From positions 1 to 5,662 of the forward strand of contig SIAG01000273.1 in the NCBI GenBank assembly GCA_009691925.1: a stretch of DNA of 5,662 nt. Reading direction: 5' to 3'. Positions 1-5,662 of the stretch are shown here, piece after piece. Every line of letters begins with the position of its first letter. Positions within the stretch are counted from its first letter, which is position 1. A model generated the notes under the pieces. The model was given only the letters and a program-made list of their open reading frames with translations. It was not told the origin of the DNA and searched no databases. A program made the position numbers and the translations under genes. Source of the stretch: Planctomycetaceae bacterium. Its GTDB lineage: Bacteria > Planctomycetota > Planctomycetia > Pirellulales > UBA1268.

Positions 1-510
1 GCGGAAGAGATTCTGGAAGGCGCTCTTGCGGTGGCGGCGGGACAGCCGCTGCAACTCCTCGCGCGGGGCGAGACGGCGCAGATCGACCGAAGCCAAACTA
101 GACGGGGCGAGATCGCGCGAGACGGCCTCAGGCAGCCGGACGACGTCCCCGATCCGTGCCCATCCGGGGCGGCGGGCGGCCAGGTGCGTGGCGACATGAT
201 CGGGGGGGAGAACCGAGTCACCGTCGAGGAACAGGAGCGTGTCGCCTCCGGCGAGGGCGGCGCCCCGGTTGCGGACGCGCGCCAGACGGAAGCCGTCGTG
301 GGGCTCGGTGGTGAACGCCACCGGGAAGGAAACGCGGCGGGCGAAGTCGGCCACGATTCTCTGGGTGTCGACGTCTGACCCATCGTCGGCCACCACGACC
401 TCGAATCGACCGTCGACCCCAGTCTGGAGCGCGATCGACTCGAGGACGAGGGCCAGGTGTCGTGGCTTCGCGAAGGTGTTGACGATCAGCGAGATGTCGG
501 GGGGTGTCAT
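1..510 (-). CDS. Family 2 glycosyltransferase, C-terminal part outside the window (partial)
   Basis: The gene reads leftward from an ATG at 510-508 and is still open at base 1, giving the first 170 residues of a protein whose family usually has about 250-300. The GT-A fold of family 2 is visible. The N-terminal strand is ISLIVNTF (6-13), followed by the nucleotide-binding stretch FEVVVADDGS (36-45). FRLARVRNRGA (74-84) is typical of family 2 members that carry a galactosyltransferase-like C-terminal domain. LFLDGDS (93-99) supplies the DxD metal and nucleotide-sugar motif (D96, D98). It should transfer a sugar from a nucleotide donor in the cytoplasm or at the inner membrane. Donor and acceptor are unknown. 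The start overlaps the stop of the upstream GT-B gene as ATGA, so it is the last visible gene of the lpxK operon. A role in lipopolysaccharide or envelope glycan assembly is inferred from the neighbours. The fold and class are secure; the specificity is not. Confidence 0.9.
   Translation of the reverse strand, partial: MTPPDISLIVNTFAKPRHLALVLESIALQTGVDGRFEVVVADDGSDVDTQRIVADFARRVSFPVAFTTEPHDGFRLARVRNRGAALAGGDTLLFLDGDSVLPPDHVATHLAARRPGWARIGDVVRLPEAVSRDLAPSSLASVDLRRLAPREELQRLSRRHRKSAFQNLFR
507..510 (-). other. ATGA stop/start overlap, GT-B gene to GT2 gene
   Basis: Bases 510-507 on the minus strand are ATGA. The ATG starts the family 2 glycosyltransferase and the TGA (509-507) ends the GT-B enzyme. 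It is the same arrangement as the junction before it, so all three genes are probably on one message with coupled translation. Confidence 0.85.
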
Positions 511-2213
511 GCCAGGAATCCCTCCAGAACCTTCTCTGGGGCGTGGGCCCGCCGGAAGGCCCCGGCCGCCTCCGCGGCGGTGGCGCGGTAATGCCCGGCG
601 TGGTCGACGAACTCCGCCAGCGCCGCCGCTCCCCCTGCGGCATCAGCCGTCACGATGCCTACCCGGGCCAGCGCGGCCGCTTGGCCACCATGCAGCCAGC
701 GGAGGCACACTTCGGCCAGCGCGGCAGACCGGCCCCCGCCGGGAAACGCCGGCCCGAACGAGAACGCCAGGGGACCGCCACCGTCGCTGGGGCGGCGGAG
801 TCGGAACACCACCGGCACCGGCAGGCCGGTGGGGTCGGCTTGGAGGATCGCCGCGGCCGGCGTAGCGTCGGCGCCGAACGTCACGCTCACCGGCGCGGCG
901 AGGAAGGCCGCGGCGCCGCGGGCGGCCCACGACACCTCGACGACGACCAGCCCGGCCCCGGCCGGCGGCAGGACCGGGAGTTGTCGCCCCGCACCGGCCG
1001 CGATGGCCCCGGGGCCAATCGTCTCCACGCCGGCCAGCGGATACTCCCGTTCGAGCCGATCGACGTGGGACCGCAGCGCGGGGAGCAGGCAGCGGGCCAT
1101 CCATCCGCCGCCGGTGACGATCGGCACCTTCCCGGAGGCGAGGGCCTCGAGCAGGATGGCCGAGCACCGTTGCCGGTAGCAGCGCTGGTCGTAGGGAAGC
1201 AGGAAGACGTCGGCGAGCTGGAGCTGGTTTCGGTAGGCGTTGACCGCGAGTGGTCCGGCGAGGCGTTCGACGAGGGCGTCATCGCGGTCCGCCAGCGCCC
1301 CAAGCGCGGCGGCAACGAGGATGTCGGCCGGACGGCGCGAACGGGGGTTGAAGCCGGGGTTGGTTTGGATGGCGAACCGGAGCCGGGCGGCGCAGGTCGG
1401 GATCGCGACGATCCGCTCCAGGAGCGCGGGGGTGAGGTGGGAGTTTTTCTCGCTGCGTGCGTCGCCGAGCAGAGCGACGCGGAAGCGATCGCCGGACAGG
1501 ATTGGCCGGGATGGATCGGGCGCCGTCTCCAGGATGCCGTCGACCGGATACGGGAGCATTGAGATCGCCTCGGCGCCGACCTGCGACCATTCCGCCGCCA
1601 GTTCCCCCGTCGGCGCGTGGAAGCGGAGCTGGTGGGGGGCCGCGCGGCGGATCGCCTCCTCGAGGCATCGGCCGACGCGGGCGATCCGGCTGGTGGCGAT
1701 GTCGGGTTCGGCCGGGGGAGGGGGGAGGAGAGGCGTATGGAATTGGAGGTGCCAGCCGATCCCCGTCGGGGGGCATGCGGCGTCGATCGCCTGCGCCAGC
1801 CCGAGGGCGTCAAGCTCGGAGGCGGTGGCGACGAGGAGCTGATCACCGGGAGCGAGGTCGGCAACAACGGGGGCGAGATCGGTGGCGAAGGCCGCCACGC
1901 GTTCCCGCCGTCGCTGCCGTCGTATCCAGGCCAACCACGGAGGCTGCCACCGTGGCCGCCCATCGGGAGCGAGCCGGTCGAGCTCGGCAAAGGCGGTGAG
2001 CTTCGAGGCCCCGGGAAAGCGGAGCACCGGCCACACCCGCCATCCGAGCAAGGCCGCGGCGGGAAGCTCGGCAGACGATCGACAGACGAGGTCGCACCCC
2101 CACCCGCGGCGTCGCGCGGCGCCGAGCACCGCCACGGCATACTGCCAGGGATGCGAACCGGGGCCGTCGAGACAGGGATCGACGAGGATCAATCGTGACG
2201 GCGCGGCGCTCAT
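507..2213 (-). CDS. GT-B fold glycosyltransferase (GT4-like) with an inserted beta-rich segment
   Basis: The protein has 568 residues. The N-terminal Rossmann domain opens with RLILVDPCLDGPGSHPWQYA (7-26), a glycine-rich start common in GT-B enzymes. LQFHTPLL follows at 156-163. The C-terminal nucleotide-sugar domain begins near 244 with FRVALLGDARSEKNSHL. It continues with FAIQTNPG (280-287) and then ADVFLLPYDQRCYRQRCSAI (334-353) and LLEALASGKVPIV (354-366). E355 matches the second Glu of the EX7E motif, but the first position is Arg (R347). After WMA (371-373), where relatives normally go quickly to the closing helices, there are about 140 extra residues (roughly 375-515), partly beta-rich. 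The usual end then resumes (VGIVTADAAGGAAALAEF, 518-535, to KVLEGFLA). The start at 2213 overlaps the lpxK stop as ATGA, and the stop overlaps the next glycosyltransferase the same way. No signal peptide is seen, so it is probably cytoplasmic or membrane-peripheral. The acceptor is unknown; lipid A-linked glycan is a guess from the operon. Confidence 0.85.
   Translation of the reverse strand: MSAAPSRLILVDPCLDGPGSHPWQYAVAVLGAARRRGWGCDLVCRSSAELPAAALLGWRVWPVLRFPGASKLTAFAELDRLAPDGRPRWQPPWLAWIRRQRRRERVAAFATDLAPVVADLAPGDQLLVATASELDALGLAQAIDAACPPTGIGWHLQFHTPLLPPPPAEPDIATSRIARVGRCLEEAIRRAAPHQLRFHAPTGELAAEWSQVGAEAISMLPYPVDGILETAPDPSRPILSGDRFRVALLGDARSEKNSHLTPALLERIVAIPTCAARLRFAIQTNPGFNPRSRRPADILVAAALGALADRDDALVERLAGPLAVNAYRNQLQLADVFLLPYDQRCYRQRCSAILLEALASGKVPIVTGGGWMARCLLPALRSHVDRLEREYPLAGVETIGPGAIAAGAGRQLPVLPPAGAGLVVVEVSWAARGAAAFLAAPVSVTFGADATPAAAILQADPTGLPVPVVFRLRRPSDGGGPLAFSFGPAFPGGGRSAALAEVCLRWLHGGQAAALARVGIVTADAAGGAAALAEFVDHAGHYRATAAEAAGAFRRAHAPEKVLEGFLA
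2210..2213 (-). other. ATGA stop/start overlap, lpxK to GT-B gene
   Basis: Read on the minus strand, bases 2213-2210 are ATGA. The ATG starts the GT-B glycosyltransferase and the TGA (2212-2210) ends lpxK. Such an overlap normally means that ribosomes finishing the first gene re-initiate on the second, tying their expression together. It also fixes the start of the downstream gene. Confidence 0.85.
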
Positions 2214-3328
2214 CGCGGGCTCGCCGCGGGGACTGTGAAGCTGACTTTTCCGGCGGCCGGGGGGCGGGCCATCGCGAGCCGATCGACGAGGGAGCCGAGG
2301 GCCGTCGCGCCGCTCTCCACCACCAGCGCGATCTCCAGCGCCTGGATCGGCAGCTCCTCGGAGACTCCGGCGGGGATTTTGACCAGGTCTTTGAGCGTTG
2401 TGACGAGCCTCTCGGCCCCGTGGCCACGGGCCCAGGCGACCAGATCGGCGCGATCCGCCGGGGTGTAGGCGTGGTGGTCGGCATAGGGGCGGAAGGCGAC
2501 GACCTCGGCGCCGAGCGCGGTGAGGGTTTGGCGGAAGGCGGAGGGATTGCCGATCCCGGCGAACGCGGCGACCCGGCGGCCGACGAGCCAGTCGGTCGGG
2601 TGCCTCACCCCCGCCGGATCACGGACGGCGACGGGCGCATGGCTCGCCTCGGCCCACACCCCAGGGAGCGCTCCTCCACAGGCCTTGGCAAGACGGTCGC
2701 GGATCTCCGCCCGCCGCTCGGGCGCAACGCTCCCGGCCCGCGTCAGGATCGTGGCGTCGGCCCGGGCGAGACCGGAGAGCCGCTCACGGAGCAGACCGCG
2801 GGGGAAGACATGGCCACAGCCGAACGGATCGGTGGCATCGACGGCCACGAGATCGAGATCGCGGGCCAGACGGCGGTGCTGGAAGCCGTCGTCGAGCACG
2901 ACGACGTCGGCGCCGGCCGCCGCCGCCGCCGCGGCGGCCACGACCCGATCGCGGCAGGCGACATGCAAGATTCCGGGGAGAAGCAGCGCCAGTTCGGCCG
3001 CTTCGTCGCTCCGCTGCCCGGCCGCGGCCGCGTATCCCCGGCTCACGATCGCCGGCTGGCGGTGGAGGGCCGCCAGACGGCGGACGACCCAGGCCACCAA
3101 GGGGGTCTTGCCGGTGCCGCCGAGCGTGAGGTTGCCGACACACACCACCGGGAGGCCGGCCGGCGCCGCGGTCAGCCAGCCGCGGTCGTAGGCGGTGTTG
3201 CGCAGGGCCATCACCGTCGCCCAGGCGGCGCCGAGCGGCGCCAGGGCGACTCGCGCGAGTGTCGCCGCGGCGCGGGCGTCGGTCCCATCGACGAGTTGCT
3301 TGAACGATTCTGCGTCAGGATGAGGCAT
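2210..3328 (-). CDS. lpxK: Tetraacyldisaccharide 4'-kinase LpxK
   Basis: LpxK uses ATP to phosphorylate the 4' position of the tetraacylated lipid A disaccharide, making lipid IVA on the cytoplasmic face of the inner membrane. The 372 residues are slightly longer than the E. coli protein (328). An N-terminal hydrophobic/amphipathic stretch (about 21-46) fits the family's membrane anchor. The P-loop is GNLTLGGTGKTPLV (65-78, K74 and T75), followed by SRGY (96-99). D108-E109 in SDEA occupy the place of the usual GDEP motif. DDGFQHRRLARDLDLVAVD (146-164) is the Walker B-like signature, and FPRGLLRERL (175-184) matches the family PxGxLRE motif. FAGIGNP (256-262), YADHHAY (282-288) and TTLKDLVKI (310-318) are also family hallmarks. 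The ATG at 3328 is the first ATG in frame after the gap; no strong Shine-Dalgarno sequence precedes it. It is the first gene of a three-gene coupled unit with two glycosyltransferases, consistent with lipid A/lipopolysaccharide synthesis. The run of eight alanines at 130-137 falls in a variable helix and spares the motifs. Confidence 0.97.
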   Translation of the reverse strand: MPHPDAESFKQLVDGTDARAAATLARVALAPLGAAWATVMALRNTAYDRGWLTAAPAGLPVVCVGNLTLGGTGKTPLVAWVVRRLAALHRQPAIVSRGYAAAAGQRSDEAAELALLLPGILHVACRDRVVAAAAAAAAGADVVVLDDGFQHRRLARDLDLVAVDATDPFGCGHVFPRGLLRERLSGLARADATILTRAGSVAPERRAEIRDRLAKACGGALPGVWAEASHAPVAVRDPAGVRHPTDWLVGRRVAAFAGIGNPSAFRQTLTALGAEVVAFRPYADHHAYTPADRADLVAWARGHGAERLVTTLKDLVKIPAGVSEELPIQALEIALVVESGATALGSLVDRLAMARPPAAGKVSFTVPAASPR

Positions 3329-3452
3329 GCGGTCGATCCGTCGGTCGGCCCGGGCCCCGCGGGCTTGCCATGAGATCAGGGAGTGTAGTGCTTCCGGACC
3401 GATCGTGGCGGGCGGCGGTCGTTCCCGGCGGATTTGCCGCTGCCGATCAACG

Positions 3453-3471
3453 CTGGCCGGCCTCCGGCCAG
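3453..3471. repeat. Perfect 8-bp inverted repeat (hairpin or operator candidate)
   Basis: CTGGCCGG (3453-3460) and CCGGCCAG (3464-3471) are exact reverse complements separated by CCT. The arms would form a strong GC-rich stem, or in DNA a symmetric protein-binding site. No T-run follows on either strand, and it lies in a divergent gap, so a rho-independent terminator is unlikely. It ends 10 bases before the TATACT box, where the -35/spacer of a rightward promoter would sit, which would suit an operator. In a genome this GC-rich, a chance GC palindrome is also possible. Confidence 0.45.
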
Positions 3472-3481
3472 AGGCTGCCGA

Positions 3482-3487
3482 TATACT
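3482..3487 (+). promoter_or_regulatory. Possible -10 box for the rightward gene
   Basis: TATACT matches the sigma-70-type TATAAT consensus at five of six positions and stands out in a very GC-rich background. Transcription would start near 3494, giving a leader of about 65 bases before the ATG at 3560. No TTGACA-like -35 lies 16-18 bases upstream, and the extended -10 TG is absent. It is therefore a candidate only and may need an activator. Confidence 0.35.
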
Positions 3488-3545
3488 TCACGAGGAGCCG
3501 GCAGGGGAACCTCTGGGCTTCAGTGACCGACGGGCGAAAAGCCGC

Positions 3546-3550
3546 GAGGG
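3546..3550 (+). promoter_or_regulatory. Possible ribosome binding site for the membrane-protein gene
   Basis: GAGGG is complementary to the 16S rRNA 3' end and lies nine bases before the ATG at 3560. This supports that start over the internal starts further downstream. The spacing is slightly long but acceptable. Confidence 0.45.
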
Positions 3551-3559
3551 AACCGTGTC

Positions 3560-5662
3560 ATGGCCAGCGTGTCTTCCAACAGCGCCGAGGCGCTCGTCGT
3601 CGGCGGCTGGACTGCCGACGAGGAACAGTCCAACTCCGATCGGTATCTCGTTCGTCGCCTCGAAGCGGCCGGGGCCGATTTCAAGGGGGTGGCACTGACG
3701 AACTTCCTCCTCGCCGCGGCGGTGGCGGCGGCCATCTGGCTGGCGCTGGGGGTTCTGGCCGAACATTGGATCGTTCCCGGTGGACTGCCCCGGGGGGTGC
3801 GGTGGGGGTGGCTGGCGGCCGGAGGCCTGGCGCTGGTCGGTGCGGCCGTGCGCTGGCTCCTCCCTTTGGTCCTCTACCGGGTGAATCTCGTCTACGCCGC
3901 CCGGGCGATCGAGCGGGAGCATCCCGAGCTCCACAACGATCTGGTCAACACGGTGCTCGTCAAGGCGCACCCCGAGGGGAACACCGCCGTCGTGGTGCGA
4001 TCGTTGGAGAAGCGCGCCGCGAAGCGCCTTGCCGACGTCCCCACCGATGGGGTCATCGACCGGACCCTCGCCGTCCGTCTGGCGATGCTGTTGGCGGCGT
4101 TGGTAGGGCTGGCCTGCCTCTATGAGCTCGTGGCGCCCAAGAGTCTCTTGATCAGCGCGGTGCGGTTGGTGGCGCCGTGGGCCGGGATCGCGGCCCCGTC
4201 GCGCGTCCGCGTTGATCCGCCGCGGCTCCATTGGCGGATGCCGGGGGCGGGCGTGGTCGATCCGCAATTCTTCGGCGCCGGTCCCGAGGCGCAGGAGGTG
4301 GTGGTTGACCGGGGATCGGCGACCCTCGTGCGCGGCAGGCAGCTCGTCCTGGCAGCGGCGGTCCGCGGCCTCCGCGGGGATGAGCAGACGGTGGTCCATG
4401 TCGTGCCGGTGAAGGACGACGGCTCCCATGATCCCGCCGGTACCCCCTGGCGGATCGACATGGTCCGTGGGGCCGGGGAAGGGGAGGCCGCTAGGTCGTT
4501 CACGGCCTTCCTGCCCGATGCGGTGCGCGGATTGGAGAACTCCATCGAGCTCACGATCGCCGCCGGTGACGCCCGCAGCGAGCCGGTGCGTCTGATCGTC
4601 GTCGATGCCCCGTCGCTTTTGGTGCGCGAGGCCCGCTACGACTTTCCCGCCTACATCGCCCGGGCTCCGGAGACGGTCGCCTGGCAGGGGGATCTGAAGG
4701 CGCCCGAAGAGACGCAGGTGACGCTCATCGCCGAATGCAACCAGCCGATCGACGCGGCCTGGATCGATTTCGCCTGCGACGGCCAGCGCGATCTGAAGAT
4801 GAAGGTCGGGGCGAGCGATCTGACGCGGGCCTCGGTGACCTTCCAGCTGCGGATGAATGCCGACCGGACGGCGCCGGAGCATGCGACCTATCGTCTCCTC
4901 TTCCAACCCCGGGGGGCGAACCAGGGAGAGCCCGAAGCGATCGTCACCGAGCCGATGGAACACCGCATTGAGGTCGTCGCCGACCTCGCCCCGGAAGTGA
5001 CGATCGAATCGCCCACCAATTCCCCGCTCGCGGTGCCGCGCGACGCCCCCGTGCCGGTCCGGGTGCGGGCCCTCGACCCTGACCACGGGTTGTCGCGGGT
5101 CGTGATCGAGACCCGCATTGATGGCGGCCGGGCCGTGCCCCCGATGCCGCTCCTCGAGGTCGCGAAGCAGGGGCCCTTCAAGGGCACGGCCCGGCTCGTC
5201 CCCTTCAATCTCGGCGCTGAGGCGGGGTCGGTGTTGCAGTACCGCGCCGTCGCCACCGACAACCGCCCTCAGCAACCGAACGTCTCCGTCACGCCGTGGC
5301 AGGAATTGAGGATCGACGAGAAGGCGGCTCCGCAGCCCGACGAGCCCGAACCCGATCTGCCCAACGACTCGAAAAAGGATCGGCCGGGCGGGGACCGTTC
5401 TGACGACTCTGATCGCGCCGACGATGGGGGCGATGCCGAACAGGACGGGGGCGCGCAGCCGGAGGACGGCCGGGATCAGGATCGTCAGGATCGTCAGGAT
5501 CGTCAGGGCGACGGCGGCGACGGCGGCGACGGTGCGGAGGACGGGGCTGGCCAACGGCGACCTGACGACGGCGGCCGCGACGATGGTGCGCCTGGAGACC
5601 AAGACCAGCAAGACCCAAACCAAAACCAAGACCAGCAAAACCAAGACCCTCAGCAGCGTGGC
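3560..5662 (+). CDS. Large membrane-anchored protein with beta-rich domain and acidic Gln/Asn-rich tail, planctomycete type (3' partial)
   Basis: This frame is open for 701 codons and runs off the window without a stop. The ATG at 3560 is the first start after an in-frame TGA at 3524-3526, and a GAGGG lies nine bases upstream. After a polar N-terminus there are hydrophobic segments at about 45-68 and 83-106, a conserved-looking stretch with AARAIEREHPELHNDLVN (113-130), and a third segment at about 171-192. From about 213 to 585 the protein is beta-rich with repeated strand patterns, for example RLIVVDAPSLLVREARYDFP (344-363) and PVPVRVRALDPDHGLSRVVI (497-516), suggesting Ig-like modules outside the cytoplasmic membrane. 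From about 587 on it is low-complexity Asp/Glu/Gly/Gln/Asn with short repeats. The layout resembles large planctomycete proteins annotated DUF4175-like or 'circumsporozoite protein'-like, which have no known reaction. Such genes often follow MoxR ATPase and DUF58 genes, but here the gene starts at a divergent gap beside lpxK. That this is a real gene is well supported; the function is unknown. Confidence 0.88.
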   Translation, partial: MASVSSNSAEALVVGGWTADEEQSNSDRYLVRRLEAAGADFKGVALTNFLLAAAVAAAIWLALGVLAEHWIVPGGLPRGVRWGWLAAGGLALVGAAVRWLLPLVLYRVNLVYAARAIEREHPELHNDLVNTVLVKAHPEGNTAVVVRSLEKRAAKRLADVPTDGVIDRTLAVRLAMLLAALVGLACLYELVAPKSLLISAVRLVAPWAGIAAPSRVRVDPPRLHWRMPGAGVVDPQFFGAGPEAQEVVVDRGSATLVRGRQLVLAAAVRGLRGDEQTVVHVVPVKDDGSHDPAGTPWRIDMVRGAGEGEAARSFTAFLPDAVRGLENSIELTIAAGDARSEPVRLIVVDAPSLLVREARYDFPAYIARAPETVAWQGDLKAPEETQVTLIAECNQPIDAAWIDFACDGQRDLKMKVGASDLTRASVTFQLRMNADRTAPEHATYRLLFQPRGANQGEPEAIVTEPMEHRIEVVADLAPEVTIESPTNSPLAVPRDAPVPVRVRALDPDHGLSRVVIETRIDGGRAVPPMPLLEVAKQGPFKGTARLVPFNLGAEAGSVLQYRAVATDNRPQQPNVSVTPWQELRIDEKAAPQPDEPEPDLPNDSKKDRPGGDRSDDSDRADDGGDAEQDGGAQPEDGRDQDRQDRQDRQGDGGDGGDGAEDGAGQRRPDDGGRDDGAPGDQDQQDPNQNQDQQNQDPQQRG
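5477..5530 (+). repeat. Short in-frame tandem repeats in the tail of the membrane protein
   Basis: Three perfect copies of CAGGATCGT (5477-5485, 5486-5494, 5495-5503) plus a partial CAGG encode QDRQDRQDRQ (residues 640-649). They are followed at once by GACGGCGGC units (5510-5518, 5519-5527, then a degenerate copy), encoding DGGDGGDG (651-658). Both have a 9-base period, so gain or loss of a unit keeps the frame. Replication slippage is the likely origin. Confidence 0.85.
5599..5648 (+). repeat. A/C-rich direct repeats encoding the Gln/Asn/Asp-rich tail
   Basis: CCAAGACCAGCAA occurs at 5599-5611 and again at 5626-5638, 27 bases apart and in the same frame, with a shortened copy CCAAGACC at 5641-5648. 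The stretch 5594-5649 contains no T on the plus strand and is clearly less GC-rich than the rest of the window. It encodes residues from about 680 on, made almost only of Gln, Asp, Asn and Pro. It probably continues beyond the window. Confidence 0.75.

Larger units (their letters stand above)
3329..3559. promoter_or_regulatory. Divergent intergenic region between lpxK and the membrane-protein gene
   Basis: This 231-base gap separates the two divergent start codons and must hold the promoters for both units unless one lies inside a gene. The central part (about 3420-3490) contains a perfect 8-bp inverted repeat and a TATACT box, described separately. On the leftward strand the best -10-like hexamer is TACACT (3389-3384), a weak match with no -35 partner at the right spacing. 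I found no convincing coding frame that is not a continuation of shadow frames from the flanking genes. Confidence 0.6.

Noticed and set aside
504..1562. Plus-strand open frame of 352 codons
   Set aside because: It lies opposite the GT-B gene, has an Arg/Gly/Glu-rich composition typical of a GC-rich shadow frame, and shows no domain.
887..2140. Minus-strand open frame of 417 codons in another phase
   Set aside because: It sits inside the GT-B gene in a different frame on the same strand and gives a Ser/Pro/Arg-rich sequence without motifs.
2925..2938. GC palindrome GCCGCCGCGGCGGC
   Set aside because: It is produced by Ala codons in the alanine run of LpxK; no regulatory reading is needed.
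2195..3373. Plus-strand open frame of 392 codons
   Set aside because: It is the shadow of lpxK, which carries unmistakable family motifs on the other strand; the product is Gly/Arg-rich and featureless.
3384..3389. TACACT as a -10 box for lpxK (minus strand)
   Set aside because: Only four of six positions match, and there is no -35-like hexamer at a suitable distance.
3453..3471. The hairpin read as a rho-independent terminator
   Set aside because: No T-tract follows on either strand, and the genes on both sides start rather than end here.
3488..5644. Minus-strand open frame of 718 codons
   Set aside because: It is antisense to the 701-codon plus-strand gene. Its first residues are a monotonous Leu/Val run that is the complement of the Gln/Asn/Asp repeat tail, its body is Arg/Gly/His/Pro-rich without a recognisable motif, and it would run through the divergent gap towards lpxK.

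Overview
This is a high-GC window. The proteins look like those of a planctomycete: a Gram-negative-type lipid A gene, two glycosyltransferases, and a large planctomycete-style membrane protein ending in an acidic Gln/Asn-rich tail. The assignment comes from protein resemblance alone; no marker gene is present, so the phylum is likely and the genus is unknown.

Two transcription units diverge from a 231-base gap at 3329-3559. The leftward unit (minus strand) runs lpxK (3328-2210), then a GT-B-fold glycosyltransferase (2213-507), then a family 2 glycosyltransferase (510 to beyond base 1, truncated by the window edge). Both junctions are 4-base ATGA overlaps, so the three genes almost certainly form one translationally coupled operon. 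LpxK phosphorylates the lipid A disaccharide at the inner membrane. The two glycosyltransferases are plausible enzymes for building the sugar part of lipopolysaccharide or another envelope glycan, but their substrates cannot be read from the sequence.

The rightward unit starts at 3560 and stays open to the last base (701 codons, no stop). It has an N-terminal region with three predicted membrane segments, a long beta-rich region, and a low-complexity Asp/Gly/Gln/Asn tail carrying short tandem repeats. It resembles large planctomycete membrane proteins of unknown function, sometimes annotated as DUF4175-like or 'circumsporozoite protein'-like. A 718-codon open frame on the opposite strand (3488-5644) is its antisense shadow.

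I see no RNA gene, insertion sequence, CRISPR array or phage gene, and nothing amounting to a clearly new system. The points most worth checking are the insert within the C-terminal half of the GT-B enzyme, the uncharacterised membrane protein with its repeat tail, and a perfect hairpin beside a possible -10 box in the divergent gap.
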